Assembly (NCBI GenBank): GCA_007130885.1 | Contig: SLRQ01000050.1 | Span: 102,661 to 146,382 of the forward strand | Direction of reading: 5' to 3' | DNA: 43,722 nucleotides | Source: Deltaproteobacteria bacterium | Lineage (GTDB): Bacteria > Myxococcota > Myxococcia > SLRQ01 | Shown: positions 8,603 to 16,485 of the stretch, in pieces | Numbering within the stretch: the first letter of the stretch is position 1 | Layout: every line of letters begins with the position of its first letter | The notes under the pieces: model-generated | Told to the model about the DNA's origin: nothing | The model's input: the letters and a program-made list of their open reading frames with translations, nothing else | Database searches by the model: none | Program-made: the position numbers and the translations under genes

Positions 8603-8669
8603 ATCGCGCCGGGCCTCGAAGGCTCAAGAGAAGGTTTGTCATCAGTGTGATCTACAATTAGAGCAAGAC

Positions 8670-9020
8670 ATGGCCAGGATTTTGATTATCGTCACCTCCG
8701 CTTCATCCTTGCATGGCAGAGGAAGGGAGGGGCTCTCCACGGCAAGGACGATGCATGAGAACGGCATGGCAAAACCCGTAGCCGTTCTGCTGGTAGGTGA
8801 AGGGGTGAGATGCCTCACTGCCGGCGGCGGGTGTCGAGAAGACGTCCATGTCGAGATGAGAAGCCTGCTGGAGGCCGGCGTCAGCATTTCGGCGTGCTCG
8901 CGTAGCGTGGAGGAGCATTCACTCGAGCATGAGGTCGATGCTCGGGCGATAGAGAAGGTTGACGCCGCTGATTTCTTGGCTGCCAAGGCTGGAGCAAACT
9001 ACGCCATCCTTACGTTCTAA
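8670..9020 (+). CDS. DsrE-family sulfur-relay-like protein
   Basis: A 116-residue single-domain protein from ATG 8670 (the frame stays open upstream to 8550 but crosses the promoter). The order beta strand MARILIIVTSASS, then AVLLVGEGVRCLT, a Cys-containing loop TAGGGCRED, then MRSLLEAGVSISACSRS matches the DsrE/DsrF-like fold, with a conserved Cys in the ISAC position used for persulfide handling in related proteins. It ends with ANYAILTF. It stands alone, flanked by convergent and divergent genes, and I see no tus or dsr partners. The exact substrate is unknown. Confidence 0.72.
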   Translation: MARILIIVTSASSLHGRGREGLSTARTMHENGMAKPVAVLLVGEGVRCLTAGGGCREDVHVEMRSLLEAGVSISACSRSVEEHSLEHEVDARAIEKVDAADFLAAKAGANYAILTF

Positions 9021-9127
9021 ACCAGAGATCGTAATTCTGGACGAATAGATCGCGGAGCGAGGCATCGATCCAGTACCTTGATTTCCGGTTTAGCGTTGCC
9101 GTATCGATTACATGGCGGCAAGCCCGG

Positions 9128-10765
9128 CTACTCCTTTTCGAGAGCTTCTCTTCGAGCCAGCTCGAGCAATATCGACTCGGCCAATCGGGATACGTAGCCG
9201 TTCACCCGCACGAGATAGCTTATGAGATCCATGTGAATCGCGCTCGTCTCGAAGGTCTCGGGAATAGCCTGGTGAAGCCTGTCGATGTGGGCTTGCCTCA
9301 ACTCGTTCTCGAGCTGCTCCATCCTGGCCTGATGACGAAGCACCTTTCTAGCAAGCCCCTCGTCGTTTCGGCTGAAGGCGGCGAGAGCCATATCGAAGTT
9401 CTCGCCGACCTTGGAGTGCAAGTCGCGTAGCTCGTCCCATCCCTCTTGACTGAACTGCAGTCCACGGTTGGCCTTTTTTCGGGCAAGGGACAGGATGTTC
9501 TTGTTTATGATGTCCCCCGCGTTCTCGATCTCCTGCGAGAGCATTATGAGCTCCAGCTCTTGGTCCGCCTGCTCCGGGGTCAAGTTGGATTGGGAGAGGC
9601 GAGACAGGTAGACCTTGATCTCGCGGTTCAGTATGTCGACCTGATCGTCTCGTGCCGAGATCTCCGCGGCCAGATCCAGATCATCCTTCTCAATGACCTT
9701 GAGGCTGTCACGGAGCATCTCGTTGACGATGTCGGCCATTCGAAGGAACTCTCTTGTGGCATGACCAAAGGCCAGAGGAGGTGTCTCCAGCGCCCGCCGA
9801 TCGAGATATCTCGGCTTGAAAACTTCTTCGAGATCGGGAGGCTTGTAGAAGCGCGAAAGAGCCAGCGCGCCGATCCCTGTGAGCGGGAGGAAAGCAAAAC
9901 CCGAAACGATGTTGAATATGGTGTGTGCGTTCGCTATTTGCCGTCCCAGATCGTCGGAGGTACGAACCGATGCTTCCGTGAACACTCCGATGAACAGAAG
10001 GAACAGTCCCGCGGCGGTCAGCTTGTATATGAGATACCCGATCGCCACGCGCTTGCCGTCGGGAGGAGCACCGATTCCCGCCAGCATGGCTGTTATGGCC
10101 GTTCCGACATTGGCTCCCAAGACCATGGGCATGGCTGCTTCCAGGGTCATGCTTCCGCCAAGCGAGAGAGATATTATGAGGCCGATTGTCGCCGCGGAAG
10201 CTTGGATGAGGGCGGTAAAGGCCGCCGCTGCTAACAAACCGACCAACGGGTACTGGCTCGTGTAGGCGAGTGCGGTCTGAAAAGCTTCGGAGTACTGCAA
10301 TGGTGCGGTGGCCTGCCCCATGAGGTCCATGGCAAAAAAGATGAAACCAAACGCCAGCACCAGTTGTCCTAGATATCTAGGCTGACGTCTTTTGGCCGTG
10401 AACATCGCCAGAAAGCCCGCGGCGACCAAGAGCAAGGCGTAGGTCGAAACTTTGAAAGAGATTATTTGTACGGTGATGGTTGTGCCGATACCTGCTCCCA
10501 GCGCCACCGCAAGGGCCTGGCTCAATGACATGATGCCGGTGGAAGTGAAGTTGACCAACATCACCGTTGTCGCGCTCGAAGACTGGAGCAACGTCGTTAC
10601 GACAACGCCCAAAGAGAGTCCTAGAAACCTGTTCTCCGTGACCGAGGCGATGATGGTCCGCAGCTTTCCTCCGGCCGCGAGCTGGAGGCTCTCCCGAGCG
10701 AGGCCCATTCCGTACAGGAAAATGGCCAAGCCCCCGAGCAGTGTGGTTAGTTGCAGGAATCCCAA
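9128..10765 (-). CDS. Na+/phosphate cotransporter family protein (NptA/YjbB-like) with PhoU-like tail
   Basis: A 545-residue transporter. The N-terminal half carries the two inverted Na/Pi repeats, each with the QSS-type motif: TTLLQSSSATTVMLVNF near residue ~60 and TALIQASAATIGLIISL near ~185, with about eight or nine membrane helices in all. Residues ~330-540 form a soluble PhoU-like helical bundle (AREFLRMADIVNEML; ISARDDQVDILNREIKVYL; IMLSQEIENAGDIINKNIL). It moves phosphate, perhaps outward, with sodium across the inner membrane. It lies 26 bases after mgtE and is the last gene of the ftsY-mgtE run. After its stop the transcript could form the weak hairpin CCAGA...TCTGG (9022-9040) followed by TTTA. 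Confidence 0.9.
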   Translation of the reverse strand: MGFLQLTTLLGGLAIFLYGMGLARESLQLAAGGKLRTIIASVTENRFLGLSLGVVVTTLLQSSSATTVMLVNFTSTGIMSLSQALAVALGAGIGTTITVQIISFKVSTYALLLVAAGFLAMFTAKRRQPRYLGQLVLAFGFIFFAMDLMGQATAPLQYSEAFQTALAYTSQYPLVGLLAAAAFTALIQASAATIGLIISLSLGGSMTLEAAMPMVLGANVGTAITAMLAGIGAPPDGKRVAIGYLIYKLTAAGLFLLFIGVFTEASVRTSDDLGRQIANAHTIFNIVSGFAFLPLTGIGALALSRFYKPPDLEEVFKPRYLDRRALETPPLAFGHATREFLRMADIVNEMLRDSLKVIEKDDLDLAAEISARDDQVDILNREIKVYLSRLSQSNLTPEQADQELELIMLSQEIENAGDIINKNILSLARKKANRGLQFSQEGWDELRDLHSKVGENFDMALAAFSRNDEGLARKVLRHQARMEQLENELRQAHIDRLHQAIPETFETSAIHMDLISYLVRVNGYVSRLAESILLELARREALEKE

Positions 10766-10791
10766 ATTATTTCCTCGGTATGTGAGGCCGG

Positions 10792-12177
10792 CTAGTTGAC
10801 CACCTCGAGAACGGTTCCCAAGACGAGAATCACTACTTGGAAATAGATGAGCAAGCCGACTACATCCATCACCGTAGTGATCCCGGGAGAGCTGGTTAGA
10901 GCGGGGTCGATGCCAAGCCGCCTAAACAGCATCGGCAGCATGGCTCCCACGAGATTAGCACAAACGGCTATCAATACCATCGTGATTGCTAGAGCTATTG
11001 CTATTTGCAGATCCGCCTGGAAGATCATTACATAAAAGAACATAAAGACCGCCAGCGAGGAGCCGAGGCAAAGGCCCGTTACCACCTCTTTCCCCAGTAC
11101 TCTTGGGAAATCCTTTATTTCCAGCTCTCGTGTTGCCAGTGATCGGACGACTAGGGTGGCGATCTGGCTTCCCACGTTGCCTCCTGTTCCGATCAGCAGA
11201 GGTATGAAGGCCGCCAATATGGTCACCTGCTCGATGAGTGACTCGTAGTGGGAGATTACGTTGAAGGTCAGGCTCATCGAGACGAGAAGGAGGCCAAGCC
11301 AAGGGACTCTCTTGAGAAACATCTTCCATGGAGAGGCTCGAGCGTAGTCGACGTCCACTGGTGCGGCTCCCAGCCGGTGGATGTCTTCCGTGGCCTCGTC
11401 CTCTATGACGTCGATGACGTCGTCGACGGTAACAATACCCACCAGGTCCCCGCCGGGATCCACCACCGGCAGCACCGAGAAGTCGTAGTCGGCCATGAGC
11501 CTGGCAACTTCCTCCTGGTCGGTATCAGTGGTTACGTGGATCACATCCGGACTCATAATCTCGCGGACTCGCTGGTATTCGGGTGCGACTATGAGGTCAC
11601 GAAGAGAGAGAACACCGATGAGGCGGCCATCGGTCTCGAGAACATACAAGTAGTAAACGGTTTCAGCATTGGGCGCGGCTCTTCGCAGGAAGCTAATGAC
11701 CTGCGATACGGTCATCGTCGCACGTACCGAAATGAACTCCGGCGTCATGATGCCGCCGGCTTCGTCCTCCTCGTACCGTGTGAGAGCCTCCGCGGTCGCC
11801 CTCGTCTCGGGAGCGAGCAAAGCCTTCAGCGTCTCGGCTCTTTCCGGCCTATGCTCCTCGAGTGCCTGCAGAGTATCGGCAAGGTCGTCAGGGTCGAGCG
11901 CCTCGAGCAGCTTGCGCACACCCTCGGCGGACAATGCGTCGAGGGCTTGCGGCTGTGCATCCTCGGGGAGATTGGAAAGAATCTCGGCGGCCTTTTCAGG
12001 CGCCAGGACGCTGAGGATCTCGCCCTGGCGCTCACGGGAGAGGTCTTCCCATATGTCCACTATCTCTTGAGGGCGCGCCTGCCCGGCCCTGGCGGCCAGC
12101 TCATTCGGAGGAGCATCCTCGATGGAGGCCCTTAGCTCGTCGAGTTCCTCCTGATTTTCGGTCCGCTGTGTTTCCAT
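10792..12177 (-). CDS. mgtE: Magnesium transporter MgtE
   Basis: A 461-residue protein with the full MgtE architecture: an N-terminal helical MgtE_N domain (~15-130, LSRERQGEILSVLAPEKAAEIL, DLADTLQALEE), two CBS domains (~137-262, including FISVRATMTVSQVISFLRR and MSPDVIHVTTDTDQEE), a plug helix, and five membrane helices from ~290 with FIPLLIGTGGNVGSQIATL, the pore-forming signature. It imports Mg2+ and is gated by Mg2+ binding to the N and CBS domains. It follows ftsY by 17 bases and precedes the phosphate transporter by 26. I see no Mg2+ riboswitch, and the short gap leaves no room for one. Confidence 0.94.
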   Translation of the reverse strand: METQRTENQEELDELRASIEDAPPNELAARAGQARPQEIVDIWEDLSRERQGEILSVLAPEKAAEILSNLPEDAQPQALDALSAEGVRKLLEALDPDDLADTLQALEEHRPERAETLKALLAPETRATAEALTRYEEDEAGGIMTPEFISVRATMTVSQVISFLRRAAPNAETVYYLYVLETDGRLIGVLSLRDLIVAPEYQRVREIMSPDVIHVTTDTDQEEVARLMADYDFSVLPVVDPGGDLVGIVTVDDVIDVIEDEATEDIHRLGAAPVDVDYARASPWKMFLKRVPWLGLLLVSMSLTFNVISHYESLIEQVTILAAFIPLLIGTGGNVGSQIATLVVRSLATRELEIKDFPRVLGKEVVTGLCLGSSLAVFMFFYVMIFQADLQIAIALAITMVLIAVCANLVGAMLPMLFRRLGIDPALTSSPGITTVMDVVGLLIYFQVVILVLGTVLEVVN

Positions 12178-12194
12178 CGTCGATCTAGTAACCT

Positions 12195-13718
12195 TTACTG
12201 CGTGAAAAGCGCTTCTACGAATCCTTCTGGGTCGAAGGGCTGCAGATCGCCAACTTTCTCACCTACACCGATATAACGCACGGGCAAGCCGAGCTCCTCG
12301 CATATAGCTATCACGACTCCTCCCTTTGCCGTACCGTCGAGCTTGGTCAGCGCTATTCCGCTTATTGGGACCACCTCTTGGAACATTTTGGCTTGTTGCA
12401 GCGCGTTTTGGCCCGTCGTGGCGTCGACCACCAGGAGAACCTCATCCGGTGCACCGGCCCTGGCCTTGCCCAGGACTCGGTGAACCTTCTTTAGCTCCTC
12501 CATAAGGGGCACCTTGGTGTGCAGGCGTCCGGCAGTATCCACTATTACGACGTCGGCACCGTCTTCATGACCGGCGCGAACGGCGTCAAAGATAACCGAG
12601 CCGGGGTCCGCACCTTGCTCCCCCTTGACTATTCGGCTGCCCACTCGATCTCCCCAGAACTCGAGCTGTTCAACCGCGGCTGCGCGGAAGGTGTCACCTG
12701 CCGCGAGAACCACCTTCTTTCCTTGGGCCGCATAACGGCCGGCGAGCTTACCTATTGTCGTGGTTTTGCCGACACCGTTCACTCCCACGACCATGATTAC
12801 GAAAGGCCGCTCCTTCTTGGACTCGGGGTCTATGGCCTCCTTGCCCGGAACGAAACCGTCTTTTGAAAGTACCGAGGCAACCTGTCTCTTCAGCGCCTCG
12901 CGAATTCGTTCCGGGTCGGCAAGGTCGCTCTTTCTCATCGAGTCGCGCACGGTCTCGAGAAGGTTTCCTGCCGTCTTGACACCGATATCCGCCGTGAACA
13001 GCACTTCCTCGATCTCCTCGAGCGTATCTTCGTCCATACGCTTACCCAGCAGTGCGTTCAGCTTGCCTACGAAGCCGCTACGGGTTTGTGCCAACCTGTC
13101 GGTAAGCGGCCCTGAAGGTGCCAGCATGGCCTCTCTTCTTGCTGCTTCCTCGGTGGCGCGACGCTCCTCCTCCTCCTTGGCAATACGCTTTGCTTCCTCC
13201 TCCGCGGCCAGCTCGGCGGCCCGTTGGTCGGCTTCCTCGCGCTCTTTCTCTTCTCGCGCCAGCCGCTGTTTTTCGAGGAAGGCACGGCGCCTTTGTTCCT
13301 TCTCGGTCTCTCGGGCCTCGAGCGCGGCTTCGGGCGAGGTCGGAGGTCCCTCCGCGGGAGGAGGAACAGGAGCGGCATCTCGAGACGGCGGCAGCGCCTC
13401 TTCCGGTGGATATGGAGCCTCTGTCTCCGGCTGGTCCAACTGGTCGGCAAGGTCTATCTCCTCGCGTCTCTTTCTTTTCTGGCGCCTAATCGCATAGACC
13501 AACAGCAGAGCCACAAGAACCGCGATTAGGACGCCGATCAAGGTCGTCACGTCCGGCTCGGGCATCTCCTGTGGAGGAATCATCGGCTCTTCCTCCACCT
13601 GCGTCTCGATGGGCTCCTCGAACTGGGCGGTCACGGATTGCGCGTCGGGCTCCGGCGTCGGCACGGGCTCGTGTCTTTCTGTCTGCTCGGGCACTTGAAG
13701 GGTAGTTGAATCGGGCAT
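12195..13718 (-). CDS. ftsY: Signal recognition particle receptor FtsY, membrane-anchored form
   Basis: A 507-residue GTPase. ATG 13718 has GAGGAG nine bases upstream. Residues 1-56 are acidic; a single membrane helix lies at ~57-77 (TTLIGVLIAVLVALLLVYAI) followed by basic residues, implying N-out/C-in topology. A long Glu/Arg-rich linker (~85-205) leads to the NG domain: N domain from ~205, G1 GVNGVGKTT, the G2-region GDTFRAAAVEQL, G3 DTAGR, G4 TKLDGTAKGG. The protein docks the SRP-ribosome complex at the inner membrane. The linker is far longer than in minimal FtsY. It heads the run ftsY-mgtE-Na/Pi transporter and is divergent from iorA. Confidence 0.95.
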   Translation of the reverse strand: MPDSTTLQVPEQTERHEPVPTPEPDAQSVTAQFEEPIETQVEEEPMIPPQEMPEPDVTTLIGVLIAVLVALLLVYAIRRQKRKRREEIDLADQLDQPETEAPYPPEEALPPSRDAAPVPPPAEGPPTSPEAALEARETEKEQRRRAFLEKQRLAREEKEREEADQRAAELAAEEEAKRIAKEEEERRATEEAARREAMLAPSGPLTDRLAQTRSGFVGKLNALLGKRMDEDTLEEIEEVLFTADIGVKTAGNLLETVRDSMRKSDLADPERIREALKRQVASVLSKDGFVPGKEAIDPESKKERPFVIMVVGVNGVGKTTTIGKLAGRYAAQGKKVVLAAGDTFRAAAVEQLEFWGDRVGSRIVKGEQGADPGSVIFDAVRAGHEDGADVVIVDTAGRLHTKVPLMEELKKVHRVLGKARAGAPDEVLLVVDATTGQNALQQAKMFQEVVPISGIALTKLDGTAKGGVVIAICEELGLPVRYIGVGEKVGDLQPFDPEGFVEALFTQ

Positions 13719-13976
13719 TTAGAAGCTCCTCTACTACTGATCCTGGTTTGTCCCAGGCGTGTGGCCGCAAAATGTAGGCCAATCCGAGGATCTGTGAAAG
13801 GATGATCCTGACAAACGTCGGTTTGGGTACTGTTGGCTCCCACGTCTCTGTTGGCGTCCCGGCTGGAAGGGAGATAGGATACGCCTCCATCTTGGAAAGG
13901 TGCCTGCCGGTGTTGTCGCCTTGGCAACGAGGCAGGGCCTGGGTTTCTCCCTGAAAGAGATGTGAGGGCACTCAAT

Positions 13977-15563
13977 ATGAATGACCAGATGCTATTGTTA
14001 GGCGACGAGGCTGTGGCGTTGGCGGCGCTTCATGCGGGGATCAGCGGTGCATACGCATATCCCGGCACACCTTCCACCGAGTTGTTCGAGTTCATAGATA
14101 GCCGGAAAGAGGAGTACAGCGTACACGCGCGTTGGTCCGCCAACGAGAAGGTGGCATACGAGGAGGCTCTAGGCGTCTCCTACGCCGGCAAGCGCTCCAT
14201 TGTCAGTATGAAGCACGTGGGGCTGAATGTTGCCGCCGATCCGTTCATGAACTCCGGTGTTACCGGGGTCAACGGCGGCATGGTGGTATTCGTGGCGGAC
14301 GACCCGGGAATGCACTCCTCTCAAAACGAGCAGGATTCCCGGTACCTGGCGAGCTTTTGTCTAATTCCATGTCTCGAGCCGGCGAACCAGCAGGAGGCTT
14401 ACGACATGACCCACCAGGCCTTCGAAATGTCCGAGGAACTCGGACTGCCGGTCATGTTGCGCTTCGTCACTAGACTGGCGCACAGTCGAAGCGGTGTGAG
14501 TGTAGAGGAAAGGAAGCCGCAAAGGCCGCTGAACAAGGTTCCTCGTGGTGGTCAGTTCACTCTTCTGCCTTCGAATGCGAGGGTTCAGTACGAAAAGCTT
14601 ACGGAAAAACAGCCGGATCTCTTGGCACTAAGCGAGAGCAGCCAGTACAACGAGTTGGTTGCGGGCACGGCGCGGAGCGCTACCGGAGTGATTACCAGCG
14701 GAATCGCGTACAACTACTTCATGGAGGCCGTGGGAGGCCGCCCAAGGATGCCTTACTTGCGGATCAGCCAATACCCGATCCCCATCTCCAAGGTAAGGCA
14801 GCTGGTCGAGAGTGTTAGCGAGGTGCTCATCATTGAGGAGGGTTATCCATTCGTTGAGCAGGCTCTGCGCGGCATAGTCGGGGTCCATGGACGAAAGATC
14901 CGAGGAAAGCTCGATGGCTTCTTGCCGAGAACCGGCGAGCTCGACCCCGCGATAGTAGCCAATGCTCTAGGGAGCCAACCGGAAGTGTCGTGGAAACCCA
15001 CGATTGATCCTCTGCCCAACAGGCCGCCGGCTCTGTGCCCCGGGTGTCCGCACACCGACACGTTCAAGGCCTTGAACGATGCACTTTCCGGTTACGACCA
15101 GCCAACGGTCACATCCGACATTGGATGCTACACGCTGGGCTTTTACCCTCCGCTCGAGGCCATAGAGACTTGCGTGGATATGGGAGCGAGCATCTCTATG
15201 GCTTCCGGGGCATCCAACGCGGGACTCTTCCCGGTGGTATGTGCGCTGGGCGACTCTACCTTCGCTCATTCGGGGATGACCGGCCTTCTTACGGCTGTGC
15301 AGGACGATGACAACATGGTGGTCATCATCATGGACAATGGAACGGTCGCTATGACCGGTACTCAACAGACCATGGCTACCGGGGGCCGTCTCGAAGAGAT
15401 CGTCAAAGGACTGGGAGTCCACCCGGACCACATCCGTGTCATCAACCCTCTATCCAAGCACCACGAAGAGAACGTCAAGGTCATCAAGGAAGAAGTCGAG
15501 CACCGAGGGCTATCAGTGGTCATATCCAGGAGACCTTGTATCCAGATTCGGAAGCAGGCTTGA
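13977..15563 (+). CDS. iorA: Indolepyruvate:ferredoxin oxidoreductase subunit alpha, without the C-terminal ferredoxin domain
   Basis: A 528-residue protein from ATG 13977 (GTG 13962 is an alternative; GAGGG lies between). It oxidatively decarboxylates aryl-2-oxo acids to aryl-acetyl-CoA. The N-terminal pyrimidine domain has GDEAVALAALHAGISGAYAYPGTPSTE and EEALGVSYAGKRSIVSMKHVG; the TPP domain has CPGCPHTD (Cys 354 and 357), DIGCYTLG (Cys 384), LGDSTFAHSGM (425-) and MDNGTVAMTG. Family members usually continue ~70-100 residues further with two 4Fe-4S clusters; this one stops at ...RRPCIQIRKQA (Cys 521). The three Cys sites retained could still hold one proximal cluster, as in two-subunit 2-oxoacid oxidoreductases (inference). 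No CxxCxxCxxxCP motif exists in any frame before iorB. Confidence 0.92.
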   Translation: MNDQMLLLGDEAVALAALHAGISGAYAYPGTPSTELFEFIDSRKEEYSVHARWSANEKVAYEEALGVSYAGKRSIVSMKHVGLNVAADPFMNSGVTGVNGGMVVFVADDPGMHSSQNEQDSRYLASFCLIPCLEPANQQEAYDMTHQAFEMSEELGLPVMLRFVTRLAHSRSGVSVEERKPQRPLNKVPRGGQFTLLPSNARVQYEKLTEKQPDLLALSESSQYNELVAGTARSATGVITSGIAYNYFMEAVGGRPRMPYLRISQYPIPISKVRQLVESVSEVLIIEEGYPFVEQALRGIVGVHGRKIRGKLDGFLPRTGELDPAIVANALGSQPEVSWKPTIDPLPNRPPALCPGCPHTDTFKALNDALSGYDQPTVTSDIGCYTLGFYPPLEAIETCVDMGASISMASGASNAGLFPVVCALGDSTFAHSGMTGLLTAVQDDDNMVVIIMDNGTVAMTGTQQTMATGGRLEEIVKGLGVHPDHIRVINPLSKHHEENVKVIKEEVEHRGLSVVISRRPCIQIRKQA

Positions 15564-15668
15564 CGAGCGGGGGCCTGGCCACGGTGAAGGCTCGGATTGG
15601 CTCGTCACGCTTTGTGGAAATGAAATCGCCCTCATGAACTGCATGGGGCCAAAACCAGGGATTTGCTC

Positions 15669-16448
15669 ATGAAGTACGATATCGTTCTTGCCGGAGTCGG
15701 GGGACAGGGCATCCTAACTATCGCCTACTTGCTGGACAACGCGGCGGTGAAGCAAGGGTTGCGTTTCAAACAGTCCGAGGTCCACGGCATGGCACAGCGA
15801 GGGGGTGCGGTGTACTCCCACATGAGGCTCTCCGATGAGACCGTCATATCCGATCTGATCCCGCAGGGGCAGGCGGACATGATTCTTGGTGTCGAGCCGC
15901 TCGAGATCCAGCGTTATCTTCATTATCTCGGACCAGAGGGTGTGGTGGTGACCAACAACCAGCCCTTCGTGAACATCCCGAACTACCCTCCCGAGGAAGA
16001 GGTCATCGGGGCGCTTTTGCGGCTTGGCAACACCGCGCTCATTGATGCGAAGCGAATAGCGCAGGCATCGAAGTCGCCTCGGTCGCAGAACGTAGCGATG
16101 ATTGGCGCTGCGACGCCCTTCTTGCCGTTCGAGGTGAAAGACTTCGAGCCCATCATTCGAGAGGTCTTCGCGGCCAAGGGTGACTCGGTCATCTCCGCCA
16201 ACCTCGAGGTTCTTTCGAACTCTTATCACGAAGGGCTTTTCTACAAGACCTTGCGCGAGATGGATGTTCCGAATGAGTTGGTATACGGGCTGGTCGGTAA
16301 GATTGAGGTGGGAACATTCGAGCCGAATCTTGCGAAGGCTTTCGGAGAGACTCTCATAGGTGCGCCGGACAAGTGCCGCGAGGTGCTATCTTCCATTGAT
16401 GGTGAGATTCCCGGCGACCGGTCGCTTCTCGATAAGCTAAGCGCTTGA
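15669..16448 (+). CDS. iorB: Indolepyruvate oxidoreductase subunit beta (gamma-type domain)
   Basis: A 259-residue protein from ATG 15669 (the frame also opens at a TTG two codons earlier). It begins YDIVLAGVGGQGILTIAYLL, the CoA-binding gamma-domain signature, and has FKQSEVHGMAQRGGAVYSHMRL, diagnostic for IorB. The usual subunit ends near residue 195; here ~60 further residues follow (LFYKTLREMDVPNELVYGLV to the end) with no family I recognise. It contains no cysteine cluster, so it does not replace the ferredoxin domain missing from IorA. It lies 105 bases after iorA and 37 before the acyl-CoA synthetase gene. Confidence 0.92.
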   Translation: MKYDIVLAGVGGQGILTIAYLLDNAAVKQGLRFKQSEVHGMAQRGGAVYSHMRLSDETVISDLIPQGQADMILGVEPLEIQRYLHYLGPEGVVVTNNQPFVNIPNYPPEEEVIGALLRLGNTALIDAKRIAQASKSPRSQNVAMIGAATPFLPFEVKDFEPIIREVFAAKGDSVISANLEVLSNSYHEGLFYKTLREMDVPNELVYGLVGKIEVGTFEPNLAKAFGETLIGAPDKCREVLSSIDGEIPGDRSLLDKLSA

Positions 16449-16485
16449 GTGGCGGGCCGGTGCTCGAACAAGAGACATTTTCTCT

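Noticed and set aside
8653..8658. TACAAT as the -10 of the DsrE-like gene
   Set aside because: No -35 element at 16-18 bases; the pair at 8575-8602 is better.
15564..15668. Remnant of a ferredoxin domain after iorA
   Set aside because: I read all three frames; one has three Cys (C-x9-C-x7-C) but none has CxxCxxCxxxCP.
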